A stretch of 64,000 nt of DNA from Botryococcus braunii (Eukaryota; Chlorophyta; Trebouxiophyceae). The notes under the pieces are model-generated. The model made no database searches, was not told where the DNA came from, and saw only the letters and a list, made by a program, of their open reading frames with translations. Location of the stretch: NCBI GenBank assembly GCA_002005505.1, contig MVGU01000981.1:89501-153500 (forward strand), in the 5' to 3' direction. How positions within the stretch are numbered: position 1 is the first letter of the stretch; every line of letters starts with the position of its first letter. Below, one piece after another: positions 1-11,226 of the stretch. The position numbers and the translations under genes are program-made.

Positions 1-453
1 GATCAGTCTGGAGACGGGACCATAGCAGCACATGACCAAGGAACCCCCACCAGCCTGGATTCTACTGTTGGGACCCCAGAACCATCTCAGCACTCGTGGT
101 CGGTGCTTGAGCATATGCAGAATCTGGCCAGGGGGGGTGTAGAAACTCAATCCCAGGTAGAAAAAATGCAGAAGGTACAAGAGGGGTTGCGAATGCAGGG
201 GAAGTCACAAATTCCCCTTCCTCCAGGGACCACCCTTACAAGGGAGCAGCGTTATGTACAGCGCGTGGCTAGGAGAGAGCATTCTGACATCCCATTGCAT
301 GCCCCCTGACCCAGGTCAGGCAATTGTGAGTGAGCCAAACATGGTTGGTCTCCCTGATATGCAGGGGCAGGTTGAGACAGTCGAGGCTATGTTCGGTGCA
401 GATGTAAGAGATGAGAGCAGTGGGTTAGACATGCCAGCAGTAGGGGAAGCTGG
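1..453 (+). pseudogene. Copia family A pol fragment, integrase-RT linker
   Basis: This is the hydrophilic linker between integrase and reverse transcriptase of a Ty1/copia polyprotein, running in from before the window. It aligns residue for residue with the linker of the second copia copy near 52411-52790 (shared NLARGG, LPPGTTLTR and QRYEQR-like blocks). Reading starts in frame 1 and hits a TGA at 307-309. The homologous reading continues in frame 2 from about 300, so a one-base frameshift lies near 295-306. The fragment is cut at 453 by a gypsy insertion and resumes at 4751. No catalytic motif lies here; family membership rests on the paralogue and on the downstream RT. Confidence 0.9.
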
Positions 454-616
454 TGTAGCGCGCGGCAGGCAGACTCCGCCAGGGTTAGCCCCGTCGGATG
501 CCAAGCGGTACATTAGGCTAGGCGTAGCCTCTTTAGGCTTCGCGCTAGCACATACGGTGTGGCGCTCGGGCCACACCGGCACTTTCATCGGTGCAAACAA
601 TTCGGATAACTTTACA
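454..616 (+). repeat. 5' LTR of deleted gypsy element
   Basis: 163 bp, starts TGTAGCG and ends TTTACA, identical by eye to 4583-4745. Very short for a gypsy LTR. It contains several short inverted segments, such as the GTGTGGC and GCCACAC arms near 556-575. Confidence 0.95.
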
Positions 617-634
617 TTTGGTGCCCCATATCGG
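617..634 (+). other. Candidate primer binding site
   Basis: The bases after the 5' LTR read TTTGGTGCCCC, so a TGG that could pair with a tRNA CCA end sits two bases in. Unlike the other three gypsy copies here, it does not continue as TGGTATCGGCGAG. The primer tRNA is not identified. Confidence 0.4.
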
Positions 635-720
635 TCACTTCTGCTTTGATTGGCTTGACAAAATTTTTTTTAAGCATCTTTGCTTTTCGGTTTGGGGTTG
701 CGCTCCTTTGTTTGGGTTTA

Positions 721-2208
721 ATGGCTCTCGTTTTGCCGCCGATCCCGACCGACCTCGTCCCTTTGGTGGGCAAACCTCCTCGATACACGTTAAGGAGGCT
801 CCCATACCCTGGAAATACTAGACCTTATTATTCATATCTGAAAGAGTTGGATATTGAGGTGCCAGATATTCCAGAGGGTGTTGACCCGGTCGACTCGACT
901 TCGGGTTATGACTGGAAGGGCTTGCTTTCCAAGGTTTTTGACTTTGAGACTGCTGAGGAAGCTCTTGAGTGGGCAAGGCTCGGCATTGTTGAAGTCATCA
1001 ACGATTTGAAAGAGGCTCGGGCACTTATGACGGAGTGTGCCGATTCAGTTCGGCACCCGTCCTCTGAGGGCGACGATGGCCTAGGCCTTGCACAATGTTC
1101 CAAAGATTTAGTGGAAGCTTCCACTATTTGGGCAAAAGTTGTGTGGAGGTATTGGCTTTGGTGCGCTGCGGCGCGCGCTTTTTATGCTCGGATCCCGAGT
1201 CATGTCCTACACGACAGAAGGGTGACCAGCATAGAGTCGTCCGTCCAGGCTCTTAACACTGATATTGGGTCTTTGGGAACCCAAGTTGGCAGCCTGGACG
1301 GCAAGATGGACGCGATTATGCGTTTGCTGCAAGGATCGGGGGGGGGACAAGGTGCGTCTCCCTCGCCTATGCCTTTCGTTGCTCCTAAAACGAGGCCTCC
1401 AGCGCCTATTTTTAATGGAAGCAAGGATGGGACTAAGATAACAACTTGGTTCGAGCAGTTTGCGGCATACGCGGCGTTGTTGCAGCTCACTCCTGATACG
1501 CTTGTGGATCACGCATCCTTGTGTCTTTCTGGGAAAGCAGCTGAACAATGGGCTTTGATTAAAAAGTCTTTGGCTTTGCATGGCAAGGATGTGAAAGACT
1601 TTGATTTGTTCAAAGCTGAATTGTTGGCCAACTTTGTCGATATGTCAGTGGAAGACACCGTGCGATATCGTTTGGCGCAACTTAAACAATCTGGAACAGT
1701 GGCTCAATACTATACTGCCTTTAGGGCAATAACAGTTGAGGCAGTCACATATCCAGTAACTGGGCCTGAAGCTTGTGCAGCTTTTCGGGCTGGCCTAAAA
1801 CCCGCTCTACTTGAACTCATTATGAAGGATGCCTCGGTAAGGCGTGAGATGAGCAATGTGGAGGCGGTGGTGAAAGCTGCCAAAGAGGCTGAATCTTTGT
1901 TGGCTATGCTTTCAGGTGTCTCCAAGGGAAAGGAGAAGGTCTATGGGGACCGCGAGGAGGGAGAAGTACCTCGGGACCGTGGGACCAAGCGTCCCGCCCA
2001 TAACCATCCCAAGGGAGCCACACGCCACTTGGGCAAACTTCAGAAGAAGTACGGCCTAAGCCAGGACAGGCGAGAGGCGGCTGGGAAGCTGGCTGCTGGC
2101 GTCTGTTTCGAATGCAACAAGCCCGGCCATTTTGCATTCGAATGCCCTCTCAAGAAGGGGTCTTCTGGCAAGAAGACAAGCCCCGGCGCGGGACCTTCTA
2201 ATGCTTGA
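721..2208 (+). CDS. gag: Gypsy gag polyprotein
   Basis: Structural Gag of a chromovirus, 495 residues from the first in-frame ATG at 721. The frame is open from about 646, but only through a TTG. The capsid-like retrotransposon gag domain spans about residues 220-400 and shares its pattern (PAPIFNG, HASLCLSG, GPEACAAFRAGLKP) with the gag at 39447-40889. A zinc knuckle of type CX2CX4HX4C lies at about residue 462 (CFECNKPGHFAFEC). The frame ends in TGA at 2206-2208. Pol continues in the same frame after that single stop, so stop-codon readthrough is possible. The ORF looks intact, so this copy could still supply Gag. Confidence 0.92.
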   Translation: MALVLPPIPTDLVPLVGKPPRYTLRRLPYPGNTRPYYSYLKELDIEVPDIPEGVDPVDSTSGYDWKGLLSKVFDFETAEEALEWARLGIVEVINDLKEARALMTECADSVRHPSSEGDDGLGLAQCSKDLVEASTIWAKVVWRYWLWCAAARAFYARIPSHVLHDRRVTSIESSVQALNTDIGSLGTQVGSLDGKMDAIMRLLQGSGGGQGASPSPMPFVAPKTRPPAPIFNGSKDGTKITTWFEQFAAYAALLQLTPDTLVDHASLCLSGKAAEQWALIKKSLALHGKDVKDFDLFKAELLANFVDMSVEDTVRYRLAQLKQSGTVAQYYTAFRAITVEAVTYPVTGPEACAAFRAGLKPALLELIMKDASVRREMSNVEAVVKAAKEAESLLAMLSGVSKGKEKVYGDREEGEVPRDRGTKRPAHNHPKGATRHLGKLQKKYGLSQDRREAAGKLAAGVCFECNKPGHFAFECPLKKGSSGKKTSPGAGPSNA

Positions 2209-2223
2209 AGGTGTGGGCCTTCG
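2206..2223 (+). promoter_or_regulatory. UGA between in-frame gag and pol, with hairpin
   Basis: TGA at 2206-2208 separates gag from pol without a frame change. GAAGG (2207-2211) can pair with CCTTC (2218-2222) around a 6-base loop, so the stop codon sits in a small hairpin. The same arrangement recurs at 40887-40904 in a diverged relative. Readthrough is inferred, not shown. Confidence 0.55.
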
Positions 2224-3114
2224 CTTGGCGATGTAGGCCCTGCATGTTTGACGTCTATTCATGCATTTGCTTGTCAAGAAGCCGTGTCACAGCTTGTGAT
2301 GGTGTTTCCTGCCGAGGTGCAGGGGAGCAAGGCCACGGCAATGCTGGACTCTGGAGCTTCTTGCAATGTGGTCAGTGCAGACTTTGCTAAAGCCCTTCAC
2401 TTGGAGATTGTGCCGCCGAAGGGGGATTCTTTAAGCATTAAGTTGGCTGACGGGAGAACTGTAAACCATATCGGATGTGCTGTCTTAGACATTGTCATCC
2501 AGGGGGTACAGTTTGCTAAGGTGTCGTGTCTTGTGCTAGACTTTGCCATGGATTGGAATGTGCTGTTGGGGACTCCCTGGTTAAAGACATTCCGTGCAAA
2601 TCTCATGTTTGAAGAGGACACCGTTAGGGGGTATACAAGAAAGAACAAGCCGTTCGTTTTGCGTTGCCCGCCTAAGGAGGAGAGGCCTTTGAAGGGTTCA
2701 GAAGTGGAGGATGTGCCTAGATTGGTTTTGTCTGCAGTGCAGGCTAGAAGGTTAAGCAGAAAGGGCTGTCAGTCCTTTCTGGCAATTGTAACCGATCTGT
2801 CTACCGATCCGAATGTCTCCATTCCTTCTCCTAACTCTCCTGTTGTTGACATACTCAGTGAATTCCAAGATGTTTTCCCTGAAGATGTCCCGCACCTTCC
2901 GCCTGAGAGGCAAGGGGTTAGACACACTATACCCTTGAGCGATCCACATGCTCGTCCACCGTCTCGTCCGTTGTACCGGCTTTCACGCTTAGAGTATGAT
3001 GAGGCGTTACGCCAGACAAAGCTATTGTTGGACAAAGGGTATATACAGCCGTCTACATCACCCTATGGTGCGCCCATTCTTTTTGTGCAAAAGAAGGACA
3101 GGCAAGGGTCATGA
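2209..3114 (+). pseudogene. pol: Gypsy pol fragment: protease and start of RT
   Basis: In frame with gag after one UGA. It contains the aspartic protease with the active-site motif DSGASCNVV at about 2347-2373, a following LLGTPWL block, and the RT N-terminal region up to PYGAPILFVQKKD. At 3095-3099 the sequence jumps to the middle of integrase and the frame ends at TGA 3112-3114. RT catalytic residues are absent, so no reverse transcriptase can be made. The relative at 41035-41790 shows the normal continuation. Confidence 0.9.
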
Positions 3115-4153
3115 TGCCATTTTCGTCGTAGTGGATAAGCTGACCAAGATGGTGCATCTTATGCCCACAACCACCAAGGCTACGGCTGAGCAGACGGCTA
3201 AGCTGTACGTTGACTATGTGTGGAAGTTGCATGGTGTTCCCCAAGTGGTGGTGTCCGATAGAGATAAGCTCTTCACCAGCCACTTTGCTAGAGCTTTGTG
3301 TCAATCCATTGGGACTCGACAAGCCATGTCAACAGCCTACCATCCGCAGACGGATGGGCAGACTGAGCGAGTGAATCGAGTGCTCGAGGACATGCTACGC
3401 ATGTATGTGGCCAAGTCCCAGGATGATTGGGATGAGAAGTTGGTCTGTGCAGAATTCGCGATCAATAATTGCGATCACGAGTCCACGGGGTCCTCGCCGT
3501 TCTTGCTGAACTACGGGTTTCACCCCCACCTGCCAGTCGCGATTCTCCCCAATAGACGGGTACCTGGTGCGTCTGACTTTGTTCAGGGCATGCAACGCCT
3601 CATCAATGAGGCCAGGATGACCCATCGGGTGGCCACTGCTAGACAAGCGCAGTATGCCAACACCAAACGAAGGGACGTTCAATTTGGTGTGGGGGACTGG
3701 GTCCTCCTCTCCTCAAAGAACCTCCGTTTCAAGGTGGGCACGCCCAAGCTCCTCCCGCGTTGGGTAGGGCCGTTCCAAGTCGTGAAACGTGTGGGTACCC
3801 AAGCTTATGAGCTTGACCTCCCGGCACGATGGAGGATTCATGATGTCTTTCATGTCTCCAACCTGGAACGGTACCGGCGGGATGGTTCGATGCAACCCCC
3901 ACCACCTGCAGAGGTGCTGGAGGGGGAAGATGAGTACGAGGTGGAAGCCTTAATGGACCATCGTCGTGTCAATTCACGTGGCCGTCCCAAGTATGAGTAC
4001 CTTGTCCGCTGGAAGGGTTACTCGTCAGAGCATGACACCTGGGAAGAGGAACGGAATTTGACAAATGCTCCCAATGTTGTAAAGGGATACTGGGACACAG
4101 TCAACGCACGGGCACCACGAGGCGGGGCACGCCGTCGTGGGCAGGTTGACTAG
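3095..4153 (+). pseudogene. pol: Gypsy pol fragment: integrase core and chromodomain
   Basis: Starts just after the first catalytic aspartate region of integrase, at GHDAIFVVVDKL, in a frame different from the upstream pol fragment. It keeps the second catalytic Asp (SDRDKLF) and the Glu region (HPQTDGQTERVN), then the GPF-type C-terminal motif (WVGPFQV). A chromodomain follows at about 3938-4100 (YEVEALMDH, YLVRWKGYSSEHDTWEEE). The HHCC zinc domain and first Asp are deleted. Chromodomains of this family usually direct integration to marked chromatin. The coding part downstream of the deletion is otherwise undamaged. Confidence 0.9.
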
Positions 4154-4570
4154 GGGAAACACAGCAGCACGAGCCTGTCAAGCTGCGTCACCGGGGGGTC
4201 GTGGTTTACCCATACGTTCGCGTGATCACAGAACGTCCCCTGACTTGGTGGCTAAGTGTCGTCCAGCCCCGGCCCCTACTATCCGCCCTGAAGCTAGCAA
4301 CTTCACTGCTTCTTCATGGGAACCTGTACACGTGGAGTGTACATTTGTTCACGCCGACGACTGCCCTTTGGGCCCCGTCACTGCGGGATTCTGGTCTAGG
4401 CGTACCATAGAGATACCTCAGGCAAGTGTACACCCAGGCTGCGGTCTGGTGTCTGGAGGAGACTCGCCGGCTCAAAGTGTGATGTATAGAAGTGTGGCAG
4501 TGACCTTCTATACGCCTCTGCCTGTGACTGCGGCTTGCTTTGGCAGGCCTCCCGGGAGCTCGGTCACCTA

Positions 4571-4582
4571 GGAGGGGGAGAA
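4571..4582 (+). other. Polypurine tract
   Basis: Purine run GGAGGGGGAGAA directly before the 3' LTR, the expected plus-strand primer of reverse transcription. Confidence 0.85.
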
Positions 4583-4745
4583 TGTAGCGCGCGGCAGGCA
4601 GACTCCGCCAGGGTTAGCCCCGTCGGATGCCAAGCGGTACATTAGGCTAGGCGTAGCCTCTTTAGGCTTCGCGCTAGCACATACGGTGTGGCGCTCGGGC
4701 CACACCGGCACTTTCATCGGTGCAAACAATTCGGATAACTTTACA
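4583..4745 (+). repeat. 3' LTR of deleted gypsy element
   Basis: 163 bp, identical by eye to 454-616. It is followed by the target duplication gctgg (4746-4750). Confidence 0.95.
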
Positions 4746-6710
4746 GCTGGTGCCCAATCCCAGTCACTGGCTAGTCATGCTTATGGTGTGCAGGCTGACA
4801 TTGTAGGCGCAGCTCAGGCAAGTCTGGGTAGTGTGCCCAAGTGTGAGTCCAGGAGAGAGAGAGAGCTGCTGCTCCCCTCTGCATTGCGGAAGGTGCGAGA
4901 ATGTAAGGGTGCTGCACATGAGTCCAGTAGTCAAGGAGAGAGAGAGAGACTTGAGAAGGAATCAGATAATCCCGGCAGTACTGCCCAGTCCCAGCATAAG
5001 GTACATAATGTACCTTATTCTGGCTACCAGGGAGAGAGAGAGAGAGAAGGGAACAGCACCAGTAAGGCTGACAGCCCTGCTGCACCACAGCATAAGGTAC
5101 AGAGTGTACCTTCTGTCAGGTTGGGAAAAGTTCACGTGCCCTCAAACTTGAGGGAAGCCCAGCGCTCACCTCAGTGGGAGTTTTGGCAGCAGGCAATGCA
5201 AGAGGAGATGGAGTCTTTAGACACCCATGAGGTTATGCAGTATGTGGAAAGACCCCATGGGCAGAAAGTTATCCCTGTTCATTGGATTTTTTCTACAAAA
5301 AACGATGCACATGGGAATGTCACTCGGTTTAAAGCAAGATTGGTTGCCCAGGGTTGCAGACAGATTCCTGGTATAGATGTTGGTGAGGTTTTTGCACCTA
5401 CCAGCAGCTATGGTGCTAGGAGAGCTGTGCTGGCAGTGGCTGCCACACAAAATCTTGAGATCCACCAAGTGGATATCAAGACAGCTTTTCTCAATGGGGA
5501 GTTGGAGGAAGAGGTCTATGTGACCCAACCACCAGGATTTGAGAATGGCAACACGAGAGTTGTGTGCAAGCTCAGGAAGGCACTCTACGGTCTTAAGCAA
5601 GCCCCACGGGCTTGGCACAAGACCTTGAGCGACAAGTTGAGCGTGATGGGGTATAGTGTGTGCAAGAGCGACGCTGGGGTATACATCAGGAGGGCCCCTG
5701 ATGGTAATCTGTCGTTTATTCTTGTTTATGTCGATGATCTTCTCATAGTTGCCAGAGTGGTTGCAGAGATTGAGTGGGGGAAAGAGTTATTGAAGAAGGA
5801 CTTCACCATCCATGATTTGGGAGAGGTGAATGATTTCCTGGGGTGTCAGGTCCTACGCAATAGAGTTCAGGGCACTATTTCCATGAGTTGCACTCCCAAG
5901 ATTGATGCTCTTGTGGAGAAGTTTGGCGTTGCTGATGATGGACGTGGGGTTGATACCCCCATGTCCAAGGACTTCGTGGCTAGCAGCAGACCCGAGTCCT
6001 CAGATGGTATGTCACATGGGGCTGGTACCCCTCTGCCACCTGGTCATCGATACTGCGAGTTAATTGGATCGTTACTGTACATAGCCAATACGACCCGGCC
6101 TGACATTTCTCAGGCTGTTGGAGTGTTGTCAAGGTATAGAATGACACCCACTACCTCACACTGGAATGAGGCCATTCGAGTGCTGAAGTACTTGAGAGAT
6201 ACCAGAGAGTTAGCTCTTACTCTGGGTGGAAAGGGCCCTGAGCTAGAAGGCTATGTTGATGCCGACTATGCTGGGGACCTGGACCACAGGTATTCCACCA
6301 CTGGCTACGTTCTATCAGTCTATGGTAGTGCCGTGGTTTGGGGAAGCAAGAAGCAGAGCTCAGTTGCTACCTCAACTGTGCAAGCTGAGTTTATGGCAGC
6401 TGGCCATATTGTGAAGGAAGCCAACTGGCTAAGGGGCTTCTTGGAAGAGATAGGGGCTGCACCTTGGAGGGTCAAAATTTTCTGTGACAACCAAGGATGC
6501 ATTTCTAATTTACGGAACCCCCTGTATTCCAAATTCACAAAGCACGTTGCAGTAAGCTTCCACTACGCTAGGGAAGCTATGGCACTTGGGCAGGTAGATA
6601 TCCTCTATGTGGAATCTGCTCGCAATGTGGCTGACATTATGACCAAGCCACTTGCCAAGCCCGTGTTTGTTGGTCATCGTGATTCACTAGGTTTGAGAAG
6701 ATACACTTAA
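4746..6710 (+). pseudogene. pol: Copia family A reverse transcriptase and RNase H
   Basis: C-terminal half of the copia polyprotein that was split by the gypsy insertion; the joined frame runs on from GCTGG. First comes the rest of the linker, with two QHKV(H/Q)-type repeats encoded by near-palindromic DNA. Then the RT: WIFSTK, RFKARLVAQG, QVDIKTAFLNG, the catalytic box YVDDLLIV near 5728-5751 and [11 protein letters not shown]. RNase H follows (DADYAGDLDHR, SKKQSSVATSTVQAEFMAA), ending with MTKPL before TAA at 6708-6710. No stop interrupts this part. By eye its RT/RNase H differs by only a few percent from 53160-54729. It is non-functional only because of the upstream frameshift and insertion. 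Confidence 0.93.
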
Positions 6711-6720
6711 AGCATGCAGG

Positions 6721-6730
6721 CAAGGGGAAG
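6721..6730 (+). other. Copia polypurine tract
   Basis: CAAGGGGAAG immediately before the LTR. The same tract precedes the LTRs at 54750 and, on the minus strand, 33696. Confidence 0.85.
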
Positions 6731-6933
6731 TGTTGAGTTCTGAACATTATTATTGAATGCCTTGTGCTTTAAGTGATCTTCATGTGTGCACTATTAGGAT
6801 ATGGGTCCATTGAGAACATAAGGTACCTTGAGACACGGCAGATTCTGGACGTTTTCGAACATAAGGTACAATCCTATCTAGATCACACGTTTGTCGGATG
6901 AACTCTTAAGGCTGCCCCACCGGAGTGAATACC

Positions 6934-7067
6934 AACTGGTTGTGAAAGATGCTGGGCATCACCAGATGCTAGTCTTGTCCGACAGTTGTGTGTGGCACTC
7001 AGCAGACAGTCGTACGGACTGTAGCTGGAGTAACTTCGTCTATTGACGACCTGTCTGCTTTGTACAG
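6934..7067 (+). repeat. LTR module copy 1, family A
   Basis: 134 bp beginning AACTGGTT and ending TTGTACAG, followed by GTACGG, a splice-donor-like junction. It contains hairpin GCATC/GATGC and complementary arms AGCAGACAG and CTGTCTGCT. Identical to 7262-7395. Confidence 0.9.
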
Positions 7068-7261
7068 GTACGGTGCGGCAGTGTGTGTTGTATCATTGTT
7101 GCCATTGTGAGAGTGAACAAGCTTAGTGTACCCTGTAGTCACTCAAACAGATAAGGGACAGTGACTTCAGGGAGTATAGGCATGTACTTGAACGTAGCCG
7201 TCTAGAGCCTTATCTAGTGATTGCTTGATCGGTGCTTGTGTACAAGATAATGATGTAACGG

Positions 7262-7395
7262 AACTGGTTGTGAAAGATGCTGGGCATCACCAGATGCTAG
7301 TCTTGTCCGACAGTTGTGTGTGGCACTCAGCAGACAGTCGTACGGACTGTAGCTGGAGTAACTTCGTCTATTGACGACCTGTCTGCTTTGTACAG
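7262..7395 (+). repeat. LTR module copy 2, family A
   Basis: Second identical 134-bp copy, ending CTGCTTTGTACAG followed by GGAAAG, which resembles a 3' splice acceptor. A 194-bp spacer separates it from copy 1. Confidence 0.9.
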
Positions 7396-7424
7396 GGAAA
7401 GCCGATTGCCCATAACCTTTCACA

Positions 7425-8080
<656 letters not shown>

Positions 8081-8164
8081 TACCTGCCCATCTCACCCCA
8101 GCCCCCCTCTTCTTATTTTCTGCTCTTATTATTTCTACCGCCACGTTTATTATTATTGCCGCTT

Positions 8165-8515
8165 TCGTTCTTCCTTGGCGTATTATTCTTGTATTGATGT
8201 TCTTATCGTATGCCTTCTACCCGAGCATATACCCCCTTTTTTTGCACTTACGTACATTCGGATGTCCATCGATGTCGACACGTGACTATTCGGGCATCGG
8301 GGCCTGAGACTGAAATATCTCACTTTTCCTTTAAAATGTTGCGTTTTGGAGGACCCTTATTTGCCTGCCCAGGCGGATTGAGGCCGTTACACCGCGTGGG
8401 GGGACCCGGCGACTATATGCCTGCCCAGCCGGCATCCAAGGCTGTCGCCCCCGACACCTAAAACCTGCACCCTAAAGGGGCAGGTTACAAAACAGGCGAG
8501 CACGTGACTGAAACC
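8165..8515 (+). repeat. Dispersed repeat copy beside CT tract
   Basis: Shares blocks with 17892-18035 (TTATTATTGTATTG-like, TTCGGATGTC, CACGTGA(C/A)TATTC, GGCATCGGGG, CCTGAGA) and with 31640-31690. Its second part (8421-8490, GGCATCCAAGGCTGTCG and a CCTG...CAGG hairpin) matches 32748-32810. The class is unknown; it could be a SINE or MITE-like element that carries an internal or terminal microsatellite. Confidence 0.6.
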
Positions 8516-9225
8516 AGTGGCAACTGAGGCGTACTTCAGGTGAGGGACCAAAGAACGATGATATGATGGAAGAAGCGCTTGGTTCAGGCAAGCAAGCATT
8601 GCTACTCCACTCTATTCTGTTCGCTGCTGGATGACGTGTGTCCCCGAGAAGCAGTCAATCTACGTATTGTTCTAAATGTCGGTAGCTACAACCACAGAGC
8701 TTAGCTGAAAGTGAGCATTCCTTGGCAGCCAGTCCCGTGGGAGACGAGGGGATTGATAATCTTACATTTAGGTTATGGGCGGAAGACCTGCAAGCACGAG
8801 CAGAGCGAGTGATCAGTTGTCTTAGTTGGCTGGGCAGTCCGTGTGACGGCCTTACGCCATAAGCAAAACACATGCTGCCTTCACACATGCATCAATCATT
8901 GATAGTGCTAGGCAAGTGACATTCAACTCCGCTGCTTGCCTTTCAAATGCCAGCGTTGCAAGATCACGCGTTGATCTGGCAACCACGTGCGAATACCGTA
9001 CGACACTATTTATAACATGACCTTGTGCTTGATTACACTTCTCTGTGATAAGCGTCTCATGTATGCCTTTGTTCATGCCATTGTTTATCAGTTCCTTTTA
9101 AGAGCTCATGTCTGTTCAAGAGGAAGGCAATCTCACTATATGTCACAAAATGTAACAGATAATAACCCCGAGGCTCATGAGTGGGCTTACTACAAACAGG
9201 CGAGCACGTGACTGAGACCTGTCGC
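8488..9225 (+). repeat. Short direct repeat pair
   Basis: About 30 bp containing CAGGCGAGCACGTGACTGA at 8493-8515 recurs at 9196-9218 with few changes. The roughly 700 bp between has no recognisable coding content. Confidence 0.6.
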
Positions 9226-11077
9226 AACATATTGGTGTATACGTAGTCACTCCCTAGCTACATGCATGTAGCACCATACTCACAGTCTACACTAAGAAGG
9301 CTTAGATGAGCTCTTCAGACCACTACCGTAGTATATATTAGTAGTATATGCTATAATAGGTATTATATATTATTCATGCATCCATGCCTGCGACCGGCAG
9401 GCAAGGTTCGCTAGTAGCACTAGAGAGTCCCATCGCCGCATGGCGGGCCTCTGACTACTCATTGTGCAGATCGGTCACGTGACAGCACACTACATAGCAC
9501 CCGTAGTGTTCAAGTCATCTGCGCCAGTTAATCCCTGCCAGGCCCGCCACTGACTCAAGATCAAATCACAACCCTGTTACAAATTGTCTTTCAACTGGCC
9601 CTCTCAGGCTTCGGTCGAAGCCAGCGACCGTCTGACTGGGCACCTACGGCCTAGGGCCTCACTTGTAGGCCAAGGGCCGACACCCCTAGTGCCCCTTCCT
9701 GACGTCAGAGAGTATTTCATCTCCTTTCAACGTGTACGTATAACCAGGTGGCTACATAGCGGGTGCCCACCCCTTCCCCAGGCAAATGCACCTCTCGGAA
9801 TGGCTTCTCACCTGTAGCAGTGCGGACCCACCTGCCAGGACAGCGTATCGCAGCCTGTTGCTGACAACCCCCCAAATGAGCCCGCTAAAACTCAAGCTGC
9901 CTCTTGCAGGAATGTGGGGGGGTGCGGTCCACGCCTTGTGGCCCCCGGAAACGGACGGCTTGGACCCCTGCTTGAGCGAAGCTAGAAGCATTCAAGCTCG
10001 CTTTAGAACATCAAGGAAGCTCACTTGAACTGCATAAACTAAACATAAACTCACTTGTCAAAACGTACCAGGATTCAGCCTCGATGTACTACACTTGCGT
10101 CAAATTGTGTGGAGACGGCCTCGCCCTCCAAGGCGAGGGCACAAACTACTGACGCTTCAACTACAACCACCTGACTGATAATCACACCCTTGAAAATCAA
10201 TTTGCAAGACGGCTGACGTTGCCATGCTCTGCTGGGGTGGCCGTCATAATCTGATGGCAATGAAACCGGTTGAGTTCCCTACGCATCCATGCTTCACCCC
10301 CTCCCCCCACCCCGGTTCACTTTTTAGCCCACTCTCCCATCATGCATGGGGAGGGAATACTTTACTCCTACTGGCACTAATATAGCGTGAAGCAGTCACC
10401 TGGGCAGTCCCAGCTAGGGATACCTCATAATCACGGTTCAACCCTGTGAGATCGGGGACCCTGGGGCTTTGGGAAACCTTCGCCCCCGCGTAAGTATAGT
10501 ACTTTGCTTTTAAACATGAGATTTAAAAGTAAAGGGCACATACTATACTTTTAAGTTGGGCATTCGACGGATCTTCGAGTCGTAGCAAAAATTCGTACGT
10601 GATGTTGCCTCGTTACGAATTATCTACACACTTACAGTGCCGATACACAAGTGAGGTACAAGTTCTTTGTGTCCTGCAGGGCAGAATTTGTACAGAAATT
10701 GCTGCAATTCACCCCAGATCTGATAGATTCAACTAGAGTTCAATGAACTCTTTAATGTTCGCACAGCGTCCCAAATGACAGAAGAACCTCCCCCTGACAC
10801 TTTTCGGCGCTGTCTCATCTCTAACGGAAATACAATTCGTACATTCGCAGCGAACCTGTCGGCATCGCACGGACTTCCCTAGGATAGCCTGCTGTCACAA
10901 ACCACGACCCTGGATGACGGATTTATGGTACGCGATTAGGATAGGCTTCACTCTTTATATGAAACCTGCAGGAATTGACATGGAAATACAAGCATACTGT
11001 CATAAATGCAGATGTACATCACTGTACTATATACATTATTGGATACCGTATTCACCACTCGATGAGAACTAGTTTTA
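9226..11077. other. Unassigned non-coding stretch
   Basis: No convincing gene. There is an AT-rich patch at 9330-9380. An imperfect inverted repeat has arms at about 10494-10514 and 10522-10549 (TATAGTA/TACTATA ends) and could be a decayed MITE or a hairpin. Short ORFs here lack family motifs. Confidence 0.5.
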
Positions 11078-11191
11078 ATACATACATACATACATACATA
11101 CATACATACATACATACATACATACATACATACATACATACATACATACATACATACATACATACATACATACATACATACATACATACAT

Positions 11192-11226
<35 letters not shown>

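Larger units (their letters stand above)
454..4745 (+). mobile_element. Ty3/gypsy chromovirus, internally deleted, 4292 bp
   Basis: A complete insertion bounded by two identical 163-bp LTRs (TG...CA) and flanked by the direct duplication gctgg at 449-453 and 4746-4750. It lies inside copia family A, and removing it with one gctgg rejoins the copia frame. Order: LTR, gag, protease, start of RT, end of integrase, chromodomain, polypurine tract, LTR. About 1.7 kb of pol (most of RT, RNase H and the integrase N-terminus) is missing compared with the related copy at 39152-51792. Identical LTRs and a perfect duplication imply recent insertion of an already deleted copy. The 417 bp between pol and the polypurine tract hold no recognisable gene. 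Confidence 0.96.
6731..7424 (+). repeat. 3' LTR of copia family A
   Basis: 694 bp, from TGTTGAG to CTTTCACA, bounded by homology with the 703-bp family B LTR. The partner LTR is left of the window, so no target duplication can be checked. It contains CATAAGGTAC twice near 6818-6870 and two identical 134-bp modules. It ends in GCCCATAACC plus CTTTCACA-like bases, as families B and D do. Confidence 0.92.

Noticed and set aside
4137..4571. A 144-codon frame between pol and the 3' LTR of the deleted gypsy, as a possible env-like gene
   Set aside because: No membrane segment or signal peptide, and no matching frame in the corresponding 3' region of 39152-51792.
6934..7067. Hammerhead or other small self-cleaving ribozyme in the LTR module, as in retrozymes
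   Set aside because: The CUGAUGA and GAAA core combination was not found in any module. The paired arms alone do not support a ribozyme.
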